This document shows positions 26,298-36,503 of a stretch of DNA of 64,000 nucleotides, piece after piece. Source of the stretch: Radicibacter daui (lineage in GTDB: Bacteria; Pseudomonadota; Alphaproteobacteria; Radicibacterales; Radicibacteraceae); NCBI GenBank assembly GCA_030657355.1, contig CP131056.1:1384501-1448500 (forward strand), given 5' to 3'. Every line of letters begins with the position of its first letter. Within the stretch, counting starts at the first letter, position 1. The notes under the pieces are model-generated. The model had not been told where the DNA came from, searched no databases, and saw nothing but the letters and a program-made list of their open reading frames with translations. A program made the position numbers and the translations under genes.

Positions 26298-27251
26298 TCA
26301 GGCGGATGCCGGCGCTGCCGTTTCGACCCGCTCACCGGCGGGTAGGGGGAAGCCACGCAGAAAGGCCTCGGCCTCGACCGGGGTCTTGCCTGCGCGCTGA
26401 ACGCGCTCAAGCCTTAACGCACCATCCCCGCAGGCGATGGTCAAGTGCTCGTCCAGTGTTTCTCCCGGTGCCGCGCCGTGCTTTTTGTCGAGCGGGCGGG
26501 CGGCCAGAATCTTCACCGGTTCGCCGCGTATGTAACAGGTAACGCCCGGATAGGGCGTAAGGCTGCGTATAAGGCGGTCGATTTCCACGGCGGACCGCTT
26601 CCAGTCGAAGGCGGCATCCTCGCGGGTGATCTTGGCGGCGTAGGTCACGCCTTCTTCTGGCTGCGGTACGGGGGTGATCTTGCCGGCCGCCAGATCGGCC
26701 AGCGTCGGCACCAGCAGTTTTGCTCCCGCCTTGCTCAGGGCGTCGTGCAACTGGCCGGCATCGGTGGCCGGGCCGATGGGAACGGTGGTTCGGGACAGCA
26801 TCGGGCCGGTATCGAGTCCGGCCTCCATCTGCATGATGACGACGCCGCTTTCCGCGTCACCCGCCATGATGGCACGCTGGATCGGCGCAGCCCCGCGCCA
26901 GCGTGGCAGCAGGGAGGCATGCACGTTGATGCAGCCGAGCTTCGGCGCATCCAGAATGGGTTGGGGCAGGATCAGGCCATAGGCGACCACGATCGCCGCA
27001 TCGAGCCCGAGTTCGGCAAAAGCCTGCTGCTCTTCGGGCTTGCGCAGGCTTTTGGGCGTGCGCACCGGGATGCCGCGTTCCTCGGCAAAGGCATGGACCG
27101 GGCTGGGCCGCAGCTTGTGGCCACGGCCGGCCGGCCGTGGCGGCTGGCTATAGACGCACACCACCTCATGCCCCGCCTCGATCAGCGCGGCAAGGCAGGG
27201 GACGGAAAAGTCGGGTGTGCCCATGAAGGCAAGGCGCAGCGGGGCAGTCAT
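26298..27251 (-). CDS. fmt: Methionyl-tRNA formyltransferase
   Basis: Formylates initiator Met-tRNA using 10-formyltetrahydrofolate; 317 residues. The N-terminal Rossmann domain starts [14 protein letters not shown]. The catalytic region contains [20 protein letters not shown], with the Asn and His active-site residues, and GLDTGPML. The C-terminal tRNA-binding barrel is complete (about 205-310). It pairs functionally with def, but a methyltransferase gene sits between them here. Confidence 0.96.
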   Translation of the reverse strand: MTAPLRLAFMGTPDFSVPCLAALIEAGHEVVCVYSQPPRPAGRGHKLRPSPVHAFAEERGIPVRTPKSLRKPEEQQAFAELGLDAAIVVAYGLILPQPILDAPKLGCINVHASLLPRWRGAAPIQRAIMAGDAESGVVIMQMEAGLDTGPMLSRTTVPIGPATDAGQLHDALSKAGAKLLVPTLADLAAGKITPVPQPEEGVTYAAKITREDAAFDWKRSAVEIDRLIRSLTPYPGVTCYIRGEPVKILAARPLDKKHGAAPGETLDEHLTIACGDGALRLERVQRAGKTPVEAEAFLRGFPLPAGERVETAAPASA

Positions 27252-27293
27252 ATCTGTCGCTTTTCCCAGAGGCGGGCAGGCGGGATCGGGTCT

Positions 27294-28082
27294 TCAGGCG
27301 CGGGCCAGCACGGTGACGAGGCGGAAAGCCTCCTCATGGTCCTGGGCGCCGATCTCCTCATCCAGAGCACCAAAATGTGTCACAAGCTTGAGGCCGGCAA
27401 TCTCGCCGATCAGCATCAGCTCCTGCGCGGTATAGCGGCGCTGGGGAACGATGGATTCGATAAGGCGCTTCTTCTCGCCCGGCCGCCTCACGGAAAAGGC
27501 GACGGAGTGGTAGCGCACCTGGGCGATGGGGTCGAAGCGGTCTCCCGGCCGGCCCCATTCCACCAGCACGCTGGCATCGTCGGCTTCCTGCTTCCAGGCA
27601 CCGAGCGTCATGTCGCCGATGCCGAAGGTTTCGGCCGGATGCGGAGTTTCAAGGATGAAGAGCCCACCCGGCACCAGAGCAGCCGCCACGCTCTTGAAAC
27701 AGGCGATGGCATCATCATTGGCCAGCAGATGCGAGACACTGTCGAGCGCAAGGCAGGCAAGATCCACCGGCTTTTCCAGCGTGAAGCGGCGCATGTCGCC
27801 CAGCCGGTAATCCAGCGTCACGCCGGCTTCGGCGGCGCGGGCCAGAGCGTATTCCTTCATCTCCGCCGAACGGTCGAGGCAGATGGCTTCCACGCCGGCG
27901 CGGGCAAAGGCGATGCCGTGCCCGCCGGGGCCGGCGGCCAGTTCCAGCACGCGTTTCGGGCGCTCGGGGCCAAAGCGCTGGCCCCAGTCCAGCATCAGGG
28001 CCGCTTCGGCGTCGAAATCGCGGTAGCCGAAGGCGATGTCGTAGAGCCGGGCTTCGGTGTAGATCTCGTCGCCGCCGCTCAT
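27294..28082 (-). CDS. Class I SAM-dependent methyltransferase
   Basis: Small-molecule-type methyltransferase of 262 residues; substrate unknown. The SAM-binding motif I is RVLELAAGPGGHGIAFARAG near residue 40, followed by LDRSAEMKEYA (motif II acidic residue) and YRLGDMRRFTLEKPVD. The C-terminal half has the mixed-sheet lid common to this group. Its start codon shares one base with the def stop (TGATG), so it belongs to the def-fmt transcription unit. That insertion makes a link to translation or protein modification possible but unproven. Confidence 0.88.
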   Translation of the reverse strand: MSGGDEIYTEARLYDIAFGYRDFDAEAALMLDWGQRFGPERPKRVLELAAGPGGHGIAFARAGVEAICLDRSAEMKEYALARAAEAGVTLDYRLGDMRRFTLEKPVDLACLALDSVSHLLANDDAIACFKSVAAALVPGGLFILETPHPAETFGIGDMTLGAWKQEADDASVLVEWGRPGDRFDPIAQVRYHSVAFSVRRPGEKKRLIESIVPQRRYTAQELMLIGEIAGLKLVTHFGALDEEIGAQDHEEAFRLVTVLARA

Positions 28083-28612
28083 CAGGCGGACTTTCCGGGG
28101 CGGGTTGTCTCGCGCTTCAGCTTCGTCATCTTGCGCAGGATCATCGAGCGCTTGAGCGAGGACATGTGGTCGATGAAGAGTACGCCCTCGATATGGTCGA
28201 TCTCGTGCTGGATGCAGGTGGCAAGCAGCCCGTCCGCCTCGATCTCATGAGCCCCGCCGTCAAGGTCGCCATAGCGTACCTTGATCTTTTCCGGCCGCGT
28301 CACGTCACCGTAAATCTCGGGGATGGAAAGGCAGCCTTCCTGGTAGGTGCGGGTCTCTTCTGACGCCCAGGTGATCTCGGGATTCACCATCACCAGCGGC
28401 TTGCGCGGTGCATCCTCGTCGGCGACATCCAGCACGATCAGGCGCTTCAGGATGCCGACCTGCGGGGCGGCAAGGCCGATGCCGGGCGCATCATACATCG
28501 TCTCCAGCATGTCCTCGGCCAGCTTGCGGATGGCCGGGGTAATCTCGCCGACAGGCTCGCATTTGGTCTTGAGCCGGGTGTCGGGGACGAGAACGATATC
28601 GAGAAGCGCCAT
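28082..28612 (-). CDS. def: Peptide deformylase
   Basis: Metal-dependent enzyme removing the formyl group from nascent proteins; 176 residues. All three motifs are present: GIGLAAPQVG (motif 1), EGCLSIPEI (motif 2 with the metal-binding Cys) and QHEIDHIEG (motif 3 HExxH-type HEIDH). Length and motif spacing fit a type I enzyme. It is the first gene of the leftward def-methyltransferase-fmt unit. Confidence 0.97.
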   Translation of the reverse strand: MALLDIVLVPDTRLKTKCEPVGEITPAIRKLAEDMLETMYDAPGIGLAAPQVGILKRLIVLDVADEDAPRKPLVMVNPEITWASEETRTYQEGCLSIPEIYGDVTRPEKIKVRYGDLDGGAHEIEADGLLATCIQHEIDHIEGVLFIDHMSSLKRSMILRKMTKLKRETTRPGKSA

Positions 28613-28739
28613 GGTGCCTTGAACTCTCCGAGCCGCGCCGGGTCCCGCATCGTTGCGTCCGGCGCTTTTTATCTGAGGCTCTGCTTAAGCAGAGCGGCCC
28701 GGCGGGTCAAGTTTTGTGCCGGTTTCGAGGGGTTCCAGA

Positions 28740-30191
28740 TCAGGAAAGCAGCGCTTCTTCTCCCGCTTCCAGCTTCTGGAGCGAGCGCGGTTGCACTTCC
28801 ACCGGGTTCAGCGCTTCCACGTCCTTGTCGCTGGCCACATGCAGGTCCTTGAGCTGACGCGCCGTGGTCATCACATTGCGCTCCAGCGAACCGACAGCCG
28901 AGTTGTAGGATTCCGTGGCGCGGGAGAGGGCGGTACCCATCTTCGCCATATGGCTGCCGAACACGGCGATCCGCTCGTAAAGCGTCTTGCCCAGCTCGCT
29001 GATGTCACGGGCATTCTCGGCCAGCCGTTCCTGCCGCCAGCCATAATGCACGGCGCGCAGCAGGGCGATGAGGGTGGTGGGCGTCGCCAGGATAACGCGA
29101 TTGGCCACGCCATCTTCGATCAGGCTGCCATCCTGCTCCAGCGCGGCGGCAAAGAAGGCTTCACCGGGCAGAAACAGCACGACGAATTCCGGGCTGTGCT
29201 CAAACTGGTTCCAGTATGCCTTCTGGCCCAGCTGGCGCATATGCTCGCGCACATGGCGCACGTGCCGGGCAAGGGCAGCCTCGCGGCCGGTTTCGTCCAC
29301 ACCCTCGGCCACAGCATCCAGATACCCGTCAAGCGGGGTCTTGGCGTCCACGACCATGGTCTTGCCGCCGGGCAGGCGCACGATCATGTCCGGGCGCAGC
29401 ATGCGGCCTTCGCCATCGGTAACGGAATGCTGTTCCTCGAAGTCGCAATGGTCGAGCATGCCTGCCATCTCGACCACGCGCTTCAGCTGGATTTCGCCCC
29501 AGCGGCCGCGGGCCTGCGGCTTGCGCAAGGCGGTTACCAGATTGCGGGTCTCGCCGCGCAGCTGTTCCTGTTGCACCGACATGGCGGCCACCACCTGCTT
29601 CAGTTCGCCATAGGCGCCGGCGCGGACACTTTCCATCTCGCGCATCTGGGTGTCGACCTTGCCAAGCGCTTCCTTGACCGGGGAGAGCAGGTCGGAAATG
29701 GCCTTTTCGCGCGCGGCGAGTTCCGTCTTGGCGCCGGCGGTCACCTGCTCCAGCGTCAGGCGCGCCTGTTCCAGGAAGTGCTTGTTATTGTCCTTCAGCG
29801 CATCGAGCGACAGCGCCTTGAAGGTCTCGATCAGGCGGGCCTGCGCTTCATTAACGGCGGCGAGTTTTTCTTCTGCCGCCTGCCGCTCCTTGGCGATCTC
29901 GGCGGCAAGGCTGGCGCCACGCTGCTGGGCAACGGCAAGGTCGCCGCGCAGGGCCTCGATCTGGCCCTCCAGCACCGGCAGGCGCGACATGCGCTCTTCG
30001 GCAATCACCCGCCGCTCGCGCTCGCCCTTCAGTTCGCCGTCAATGGCCTCGGCGGCGGCCTCTGTCTCCTCCAGCCGGGCGACAAGGCTGCGGCTGCGGG
30101 CGAAGGCAAAGGCGGCCAGCATGGCGGCAATGAAGAAACCGGCAGCAGGCCAGAACCAGCTTTGGGCGTAGAAGGGAAGATCGGCTGTCAT
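28740..30191 (-). CDS. rmuC: DNA recombination protein RmuC
   Basis: Predicted nuclease-like protein that limits inverted-repeat recombination; 483 residues. A single N-terminal transmembrane helix (about 12-32, FFIAAMLAAFAFAR) anchors it. Residues about 35-200 are a long coiled coil. The conserved RmuC domain follows, with RKPQARGRWGEIQLKRVVEM, FVVLFLPGEAFFAAAL and RVILATPTTLIALLRAVHYG (PD-(D/E)xK-related fold). The start at 30191 puts the membrane helix at the N-terminus; upstream in-frame codons read into the purD region. Confidence 0.92.
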   Translation of the reverse strand: MTADLPFYAQSWFWPAAGFFIAAMLAAFAFARSRSLVARLEETEAAAEAIDGELKGERERRVIAEERMSRLPVLEGQIEALRGDLAVAQQRGASLAAEIAKERQAAEEKLAAVNEAQARLIETFKALSLDALKDNNKHFLEQARLTLEQVTAGAKTELAAREKAISDLLSPVKEALGKVDTQMREMESVRAGAYGELKQVVAAMSVQQEQLRGETRNLVTALRKPQARGRWGEIQLKRVVEMAGMLDHCDFEEQHSVTDGEGRMLRPDMIVRLPGGKTMVVDAKTPLDGYLDAVAEGVDETGREAALARHVRHVREHMRQLGQKAYWNQFEHSPEFVVLFLPGEAFFAAALEQDGSLIEDGVANRVILATPTTLIALLRAVHYGWRQERLAENARDISELGKTLYERIAVFGSHMAKMGTALSRATESYNSAVGSLERNVMTTARQLKDLHVASDKDVEALNPVEVQPRSLQKLEAGEEALLS

Positions 30192-30225
30192 GGCCTGACC
30201 ATACAGCCTCCCCGGCCTGAACGGA

Positions 30226-30251
30226 AGGGGAACAAAAGGCGATGTTCCCCT
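30226..30251. terminator. Hairpin between purD and rmuC
   Basis: AGGGGAACA (30226-30234) and TGTTCCCCT (30243-30251) form a perfect 9-bp stem with an 8-base loop in the 77-base gap after purD. There is no clear T run on the minus strand, so it may be a weak terminator or a processing site. Confidence 0.45.
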
Positions 30252-30268
30252 GCCGGTGCCGTGGAGTG

Positions 30269-31540
30269 TCAGACGGCGCGCCAGCCGATATCGCGGCGGC
30301 AAAAACCTTCCGGCCAGTCGATGAGGTCGACGGCCTGATAGGCGCGCTTTTGCGCCTCGGCGATGGTGGCGCCGGTGGCGGTAACGTTCAGCACGCGGCC
30401 GCCATTGGCAAGGATTTCGCCATTCGGGCCCGCCTTGGTGCCGGCATGGAAAACCTTGACGCCCGGCAGCGCATTGGCGGCCTCGATGCCCTTGATCACG
30501 GTGCCCCTGGCATAGTCGCCGGGGTAGCCGTCGGCGGCCATCACGACAGTCAGGGCGACTTCGTCCTTCCACTGCAGGGCAAAATCATCGAGCACCCCGT
30601 CATGGGAGGCGATGAAGGCCGGCAGGATGTCGGACTTGAGGCGCGTCATCAGCACCTGGGTTTCCGGATCACCGAAGCGGGCATTGTATTCGATGAGCTG
30701 CGGGCCGGTTTCGGTCAGCATGAGGCCGGCATAGAGCACGCCCTTGTACGGCATGCCGGTATCGGCCATGCCGACCAGCGTCGGGTAGATGATTTCCTTC
30801 ATCACCTGCGCTTCAAGCTCTGCCGTCAGCATCGGCGCAGGAGAATAGGCCCCCATGCCGCCGGTGTTCGGGCCTTCATCGCCGTCAAAGACGCGCTTGT
30901 GGTCCTGCGCGGAGACAAGCGGCAGGGCGTTCTTGCCGTCGCACAGCACAAAGAAGCTGGCCTCGACGCCGGTCAGGAATTCTTCCAGCACCAGTTCGTG
31001 GCCGGCGGCACCAAAACGGCCGCCTTCCAGTGCGTCGTCGATGGCGGCATCTGCCGCCTCCAGCGTTTCGGCAATCACCACGCCCTTGCCGGCGGCAAGT
31101 CCGTCAGCCTTCACCACCACTGGCAGTTTACCATGCTCGCGCACCCAGACCTTTGCCGCAGCCGGATCGCTGTAACGACCGAAACCGGCGGTCGGGATGT
31201 TCATCCGGGCGCATAGTTCCTTGGTAAAGGCCTTGGAGCCTTCAAGCTGCGCTGCCGCGGCACCGGGGCCGAAGGCGGGGATGCCTTTTTCAGCCAGCCT
31301 GTCCACCACGCCGGCCACCAGCGGGCCTTCCGGGCCGACGACGACGAAGTCGATCTTCTCGCGCTCGCACAGGGCGAGGATGCCGTCGATATCTTCCGCC
31401 GCGACCGGCAGGCAGGTTGCTTCCTGCGCAATACCGGCATTGCCGGGCGCGCAGAACAGCGCATCCACCAGCGGCGAGCGGGAGATTGCCCAGACCAGGG
31501 CATGTTCACGGCCGCCGGAACCGATGACGAGGATACGCAT
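30269..31540 (-). CDS. purD: Phosphoribosylamine--glycine ligase (GAR synthetase)
   Basis: Second step of purine synthesis: ATP-dependent ligation of glycine to phosphoribosylamine. The 423-residue length matches the family. It begins [19 protein letters not shown]. The ATP-grasp fold shows [28 protein letters not shown] and [12 protein letters not shown]. The start at 31540 was chosen because family similarity begins exactly there. It diverges from xseA with about 125 bases between them. Confidence 0.97.
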   Translation of the reverse strand: MRILVIGSGGREHALVWAISRSPLVDALFCAPGNAGIAQEATCLPVAAEDIDGILALCEREKIDFVVVGPEGPLVAGVVDRLAEKGIPAFGPGAAAAQLEGSKAFTKELCARMNIPTAGFGRYSDPAAAKVWVREHGKLPVVVKADGLAAGKGVVIAETLEAADAAIDDALEGGRFGAAGHELVLEEFLTGVEASFFVLCDGKNALPLVSAQDHKRVFDGDEGPNTGGMGAYSPAPMLTAELEAQVMKEIIYPTLVGMADTGMPYKGVLYAGLMLTETGPQLIEYNARFGDPETQVLMTRLKSDILPAFIASHDGVLDDFALQWKDEVALTVVMAADGYPGDYARGTVIKGIEAANALPGVKVFHAGTKAGPNGEILANGGRVLNVTATGATIAEAQKRAYQAVDLIDWPEGFCRRDIGWRAV

Positions 31541-31664
31541 GCGAGGTCTCCAAAAGGAATCGGGCCAGAAGGAAACAGGCCAACGGATGGGGCCGCCGGC
31601 TTTTTGAGCGGCAGCCCTGAGCTTGGGGGTGTCTTGTGGGCGCGGCTTGTAGCATAAAGCGCAC

Positions 31665-33128
31665 ATGACAGACGACCCGCAAAACGCCGCCGGCGGCAAC
31701 GTTCCGGAATTTTCGGTCAGCGAACTCAGCCTGGCGCTCAAGCGCACGGTGGAGGAGAGCTTTGCCCATGTGCGTGTGCGCGGCGAAATCTCCCGTCCCT
31801 CGATGCCAAGTTCAGGGCATCTTTACCTGACGCTGAAGGATGCGGATTCCACCCTGCAGGCCGTGTGCTGGCGCGGCACGGTCAGCCGTCTCGGCATCCG
31901 GCCGGAAGAGGGCATGGAGGTCATCTGCACCGGGCGCCTTACCACTTATCCGGGCCGCTCGAGTTATCAGCTCATCATCGAGCGTATGGAGCTGGCGGGC
32001 GAAGGCGCGCTGCTCAAGATGCTGGAAGACCGGCGCAAACGCCTTGCCGCCGAAGGTCTTTTTGACGGCGCCCGCAAGAAGAAGATCCCCTTCCTGCCCT
32101 CCGTCATTGGCGTCATCACCTCGCCGACCGGCGCCGTCATCCGCGATATCCTGCACCGGCTGGCGGATCGTTTCCCGCGCCATGTGTTGCTATGGCCGGT
32201 GGCGGTGCAGGGTGAAGGCGCGGCCCAGCAGGTGGCAAACGCCATCGAGGGCTTCAATCGCCTTCGCCCCGGCGATGCCGTGCCGCGGCCGGATGTGCTG
32301 ATCGTCGCGCGCGGCGGCGGCAGCCTTGAGGATCTCTGGGCCTTTAATGAAGAGGTCGTGGTGCGGGCGGCCGCTGCCAGCACCATTCCGCTCATCTCCG
32401 CCGTGGGGCATGAGACCGATACGACCCTGATCGACTTCGCCTCCGACCTGCGCGCGCCCACGCCGACAGCTGCCGCCGAAATGGCGGTGCCGGTGCGGCG
32501 AGAGGTGCTGGCACAGGTGATGGAGCTCGGCGCCCGCCTCGTGGGCGGGCTGACCCGCAGTGTTGAAGTGCGGCGCACCCATCTGGCCGGGCTTGCGCGC
32601 GGCCTTGGCGATCCGCAGCGCCTCTTGGAAACCGCCATGCAGCGCCTTGATGACCGCAGCGAGCGGCTGGACGCCGCGCCGCGCCGCTGGCTGCAGGAAA
32701 AGCGCCTGCTGCTTTCCCATGCCGCCCAGCGCCTCTCCGACCGGCCGCTGCGCCAGAGCGTGACGGAAGGGCGCCGGCGCCTTGCCGACCTGGCCGCCCG
32801 CCACGCCCGCGCCGGCCAGCAGCGGCAGGAGCGTTATGGCGAGCGTCTTGCCGCCCTTGGCCAGCGCCTCGAAAGTGTCTCCTACACCCGCGTGCTGGAG
32901 CGCGGTTATGCGGTGATCCGCGATGCATCCGGCGCGCCGGTTTCATCCGCTGCCGCTCTCTCGCAAGGTGCCGTGCTGGATATCCAGTTCCATGACGGGC
33001 ATGTCGCGGCGGAGGCAACGGGCGAGGGTACGGCCCCGTCATTGTCACCGGCGGCTTCGGCAAAGCCGGCAAAGCCCCGTCCGGCCAAACCGGCGGCTCC
33101 CGCCGAGCAGCCGAGCCTCTTCGAGTAA
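31665..33128 (+). CDS. xseA: Exodeoxyribonuclease VII large subunit
   Basis: Catalytic subunit of the single-strand-specific exonuclease VII; 487 residues. The N-terminal OB fold (about 15-110) includes [13 protein letters not shown] and [20 protein letters not shown]. The catalytic core has [51 protein letters not shown] (first part HETDTTL) and [13 protein letters not shown] coiled-coil region and a Pro/Ala/Lys-rich tail close the protein. The small subunit xseB is not adjacent. waaA starts about 10 bases downstream. Confidence 0.96.
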   Translation: MTDDPQNAAGGNVPEFSVSELSLALKRTVEESFAHVRVRGEISRPSMPSSGHLYLTLKDADSTLQAVCWRGTVSRLGIRPEEGMEVICTGRLTTYPGRSSYQLIIERMELAGEGALLKMLEDRRKRLAAEGLFDGARKKKIPFLPSVIGVITSPTGAVIRDILHRLADRFPRHVLLWPVAVQGEGAAQQVANAIEGFNRLRPGDAVPRPDVLIVARGGGSLEDLWAFNEEVVVRAAAASTIPLISAVGHETDTTLIDFASDLRAPTPTAAAEMAVPVRREVLAQVMELGARLVGGLTRSVEVRRTHLAGLARGLGDPQRLLETAMQRLDDRSERLDAAPRRWLQEKRLLLSHAAQRLSDRPLRQSVTEGRRRLADLAARHARAGQQRQERYGERLAALGQRLESVSYTRVLERGYAVIRDASGAPVSSAAALSQGAVLDIQFHDGHVAAEATGEGTAPSLSPAASAKPAKPRPAKPAAPAEQPSLFE

Positions 33129-33137
33129 GCGGTGCCG

Positions 33138-34421
33138 ATGTCCATGCTCTACCGGCTTTATCGTGGTGCAACGGCGGCAGGCGGACCGGTCATCGACTGG
33201 TACCTCAAGCGGCGTGAGCAGCGCGGCAAGGAAGATGGCAGGCGCGCCGGCGAGCGTCGCGGCATCGCCGGGGCGCCGCGTCCTGCCGGCAAACTGGTCT
33301 GGGTGCACGGCGCCAGCGTGGGGGAGGCGGTCTCCGCCCTCAGCCTGATCGAGCGGCTGGTGCTGCTGCCCGAGGTGCAGGTGCTGGTTACGACCGGCAC
33401 GGTTACCTCGGCGGCTGTCATGGCGCGCCGGCTGCCGCCCCGCGCCCTGCACCAGTATATCCCGGTGGACCGTCCGGGCTGGGTCGCGAGTTTTCTCGAT
33501 CACTGGCGCCCCGATCTTGCCTTGTGGCTGGAGAGCGATCTCTGGCCCAACATGCTGGCGGGGCTTGCCGAACGCGGCATTCCGGCGGCGCTTGTCAATG
33601 CGCGCCTTTCCGCCCGCTCCTTCGAGCGCTGGCAGTGGGTCTCCGGTACCATTCGCCGGCTGCTGTCCACCTTCTCGCTTTGTCTGGCGCAGGGTAGGGC
33701 GGAGGCGGAGCGGTATTCCGCCCTCGGCATGGCCGAGGTGCAGAACACCGGCAATCTCAAATATTCGGCCGTCCCGCCGCCGGTGGATGAGGATGAGCTG
33801 GCGCGCCTGCGCTCGCTGACATTGGGCCGGCCGATCTGGCTTGCCGCGAGTTTCCACCCGGAAGAAGACGGGCCGCTGCTGGATGCGCATGAGCAGCTTG
33901 CCGGCAGCATTCCCGGCTTGCTGACCGTGCTCTGCCCGCGCCACCCGCAGCGCGGCGAGGATATTGCCGCCATGGCCGCCGGGCGCGGCATCGCCGCTGC
34001 ACGGCGCAGCCTGGGGGAGGAGCCTTCGGGGGCGCTCTATATCGCCGATACGCTTGGCGAGATGGGCACGCTCTATCGCTGGGCGCCGGTGAGCTTCATC
34101 GGCGGTTCCTTCGCGCCGCGCGGCGGGCAAAACCCGATCGAGCCGGCGCTTCTGGGCTCCGCCATCCTGTTCGGGCCCAGCCGCTATAATTTTGCCGAGG
34201 TAACGGCAGAGCTGGAGGCCGCAGGCGGCCTGCTGGCCGTCGCGGATGCCGGCGATCTGGCGGCCAAAGTCGATGGCCTGCTGGTTGACCCGGCAGCCCG
34301 CGAGCGCCTCGTCTCCTGCGCCCGCAATGCGGTGGAAGTGCATCGCGGTACGGCGGACCGGGTGATGCAGGCGCTGGCGCCGCTTTTTGCCCGCGCCGGC
34401 ATCGCCGGAGGGGCGCGGTGA
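33138..34421 (+). CDS. waaA: 3-deoxy-D-manno-octulosonic acid (Kdo) transferase
   Basis: Inner-membrane GT-B glycosyltransferase (family GT30) that adds Kdo to lipid IVA; 427 residues. VWVHGASVGEAVSALSLIERL contains the catalytic Glu; WRPDLALWLESDLWPNML and SFAPRGGQNPIEPA, binding the CMP-Kdo donor, are diagnostic. An N-terminal amphipathic/hydrophobic stretch could anchor it. GTG 33132, ATG 33138 and ATG 33144 are all possible starts. The stop overlaps the lpxK start (GTGA), so the pair is coupled, fitting consecutive lipid A steps. Confidence 0.95.
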   Translation: MSMLYRLYRGATAAGGPVIDWYLKRREQRGKEDGRRAGERRGIAGAPRPAGKLVWVHGASVGEAVSALSLIERLVLLPEVQVLVTTGTVTSAAVMARRLPPRALHQYIPVDRPGWVASFLDHWRPDLALWLESDLWPNMLAGLAERGIPAALVNARLSARSFERWQWVSGTIRRLLSTFSLCLAQGRAEAERYSALGMAEVQNTGNLKYSAVPPPVDEDELARLRSLTLGRPIWLAASFHPEEDGPLLDAHEQLAGSIPGLLTVLCPRHPQRGEDIAAMAAGRGIAAARRSLGEEPSGALYIADTLGEMGTLYRWAPVSFIGGSFAPRGGQNPIEPALLGSAILFGPSRYNFAEVTAELEAAGGLLAVADAGDLAAKVDGLLVDPAARERLVSCARNAVEVHRGTADRVMQALAPLFARAGIAGGAR

Positions 34422-35410
34422 AGGCGCCGGGCTTCTGGCAGCAGCCTGCGGGCACCCTCGCGACCCTGCTGACTCCGCTAGCCGCCCTTTACGCTGCGGC
34501 AACGGCAAGGCACGTGGCGCGGGCGACGGATTTCTCGCCGCCGGTGCCGGTTATCTGTGTCGGAAACCTTTCGGCGGGTGGCACCGGCAAGACGCCGGTC
34601 GTCCAGTCGCTGGTCGCCCGACTGTCTGCTCGCGGTGTCGCCGCACATGTCGTCTCGCGGGGTTATGGTGGTAGCCTTGAGGGGCCGCTCAGGGTTGATC
34701 CTGCCCGGCATGGCGCGGGTGAGGTCGGAGACGAGCCATTGTTGCTGGCCGCGAGCGCGCCGGTCTGGATCGGGCGTGACCGGGCGGCTGCCGCGCGGGC
34801 CGCTGTTGAGGCCGGGGCGGGGCTGATCATCCTTGATGACGGGTTTCAGAATCCGGGCCTGCGCAAGGACCTGTCGCTGGTCGTCGTCGATGGCGGGGCC
34901 GGGTTCGGCAACGGGCGGGTGATCCCGGCCGGTCCGCTGCGCGAGCCCATCGACGCCGGCCTTGCACGGGCATCAGCCGTGGTGGTGATGGGGGCGGACG
35001 AGCGCCATGTCGCCGCCAGCGTTGAGGTGATCGCGCCCGAAATACCGGTGCTTGGCGCAAGCTTGCAGCCGGTCGAGGCGATGCGGTACGCGCTTGCTGG
35101 CCGCCGGGTAATGGCCTTTGCCGGCATCGGACGGCCGGAAAAATTCTATGCCACGCTGAAGGCCATGGGGGCCGAGCTGGTGCGCGTGCGCAGCTTTGGC
35201 GACCATGAGCCCATTGCCCCGCAGATGCTGGACCGGCTGGTACGCGAGGCGCAGTCGCTGGATGCCATGCTGGTTACCACCACCAAGGATGGCGCCCGCC
35301 TCAGCGCCCGCCAGCGGCTGGATGTGGTGGAGGTGGGCGTCGAGGTCAGCTGGGCTGAGCCGGAGCGGCTGGATCAATTGCTGGACCGGCTGCTCGCCGC
35401 AGCGTCCTAG
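34418..35410 (+). CDS. lpxK: Tetraacyldisaccharide 4'-kinase
   Basis: Phosphorylates the 4' position of the lipid A disaccharide precursor using ATP; 330 residues. A hydrophobic N-terminal helix (TLLTPLAALYAAATA) anchors it to the inner membrane. VPVICVGNLSAGGTGKTPV carries the P-loop. SRGYGG, VGDEPLLLA and ILDDGFQNP (with the DDGFQ catalytic region) are all diagnostic. The start is GTG 34418 overlapping the waaA stop, and the stop overlaps the convergent AbrB-family gene by a few bases. Confidence 0.96.
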   Translation: MKAPGFWQQPAGTLATLLTPLAALYAAATARHVARATDFSPPVPVICVGNLSAGGTGKTPVVQSLVARLSARGVAAHVVSRGYGGSLEGPLRVDPARHGAGEVGDEPLLLAASAPVWIGRDRAAAARAAVEAGAGLIILDDGFQNPGLRKDLSLVVVDGGAGFGNGRVIPAGPLREPIDAGLARASAVVVMGADERHVAASVEVIAPEIPVLGASLQPVEAMRYALAGRRVMAFAGIGRPEKFYATLKAMGAELVRVRSFGDHEPIAPQMLDRLVREAQSLDAMLVTTTKDGARLSARQRLDVVEVGVEVSWAEPERLDQLLDRLLAAAS

Positions 35411-36480
35411 GGGCTGCCCACGCGCCGGGCGACGAAGCGGGCAACGGGCGGGCCTGCCAGCATCACGATCAGGAAACGTGCCGTTTGCAGGGCCATGACA
35501 AAGGGCAGATCCACATTGCTGGTGGAGGCCGCGATGATGGCGATGGAATCCATGCCGCCGGGGCTGGTGGCGAGATAGGCCGTCAGCGGATTGACCCCGA
35601 CGAACTTGACCATCAGGAAAGCAAGGCCGCCGCAAAAGGCGATCAGCACACCGATGGAAAGCAGGATCTGAGGCAGCGCTCGGGCTGCCTGTGCCAGGAT
35701 CTTGCGGTTGAAGCCAAGGCCGATATTCCAGCCAAGCGCGGCGTAGACGAGGCCGAGCAGCCATTCCGGCAGTTCCACCGTCAGCACGCCGCTGACATGC
35801 AGCACGATGCCGACAATCATCGGCATCAGCATGGCACCGGAAGGCAGGCGCAATTTGCGTCCCACCCAGGCGCAGGCGAGCGCCAGAGCGACGGTGATGG
35901 CAAAATTCTGCCAGTCGACGGGGGGAAACCAGACGATATCGACACTCGCCCCGCTGGTATCCACCCACAGGCGCGAGATGATTGCGGCAAAGAGCGCGAC
36001 ACAGACGACGCGCATATAGAGCATGAAGGCCACAAGCCGCACGTCGGCGCCGAAGGCTTCCGCCATCACCACCATGGCACTGGCGGCGCCCGGGGCCGAC
36101 CCCCAGACACCGGCAGTGCCGGGCAGGATGCGCCAGCGGCTGAGCAGATAGCCGATGAAGCTGCTCATCGTCACCGTGGCGACCACGGCGCCAATAAAGA
36201 GCGGGCCGTCTTTCATCAGGGTGCCGAGGATCGAAGGTTCGATCACACCGGCGATCATGATGCCGATAATCGCCTGGGCGCCGTAATAGGGCGTGCGCGG
36301 CACGCGTACGCTGGTGCCGCCCAGCCCCATCAGGATCGCCGCGATCATCGGGCCCAGCAGCAGGGCTGCCGGCATGTGCACCGCCTGTAGCGCCGGCACG
36401 AACAGACCCGACAGGATCACCAGCAGGAGCCATTGTGTCGGCTTGGGCAGGCGGGCTATCGGGTCTGTCGGTAGCGGCAT
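35407..36480 (-). CDS. AbrB-family (ammonia monooxygenase-like) membrane protein
   Basis: Polytopic membrane protein of 357 residues with about ten helices in two internally similar halves (the AbrB duplication, COG3180). The repeated pattern GAVWGSAPGAASAMVVMAEAFGADVRLVAF is visible as GSAPGAASAMVVMAEAFGAD in the first half and LATSPGGMDSIAIIAA in the second. Older annotations call these ammonia monooxygenases, but no enzyme activity is supported; transport is more plausible. It ends tail to tail with lpxK. Confidence 0.86.
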   Translation of the reverse strand: MPLPTDPIARLPKPTQWLLLVILSGLFVPALQAVHMPAALLLGPMIAAILMGLGGTSVRVPRTPYYGAQAIIGIMIAGVIEPSILGTLMKDGPLFIGAVVATVTMSSFIGYLLSRWRILPGTAGVWGSAPGAASAMVVMAEAFGADVRLVAFMLYMRVVCVALFAAIISRLWVDTSGASVDIVWFPPVDWQNFAITVALALACAWVGRKLRLPSGAMLMPMIVGIVLHVSGVLTVELPEWLLGLVYAALGWNIGLGFNRKILAQAARALPQILLSIGVLIAFCGGLAFLMVKFVGVNPLTAYLATSPGGMDSIAIIAASTSNVDLPFVMALQTARFLIVMLAGPPVARFVARRVGSP

Positions 36481-36503
36481 GGGGCGGGCTGGTCCTGAAA
36501 GGC

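Noticed and set aside
23842-26400. Very long rightward reading frame (about 850 codons) opposite mscS
   Set aside because: Antisense to a well-supported MscS gene; composition is Asp/Glu/Arg/His-rich and without domains, as expected for a GC-rich shadow.
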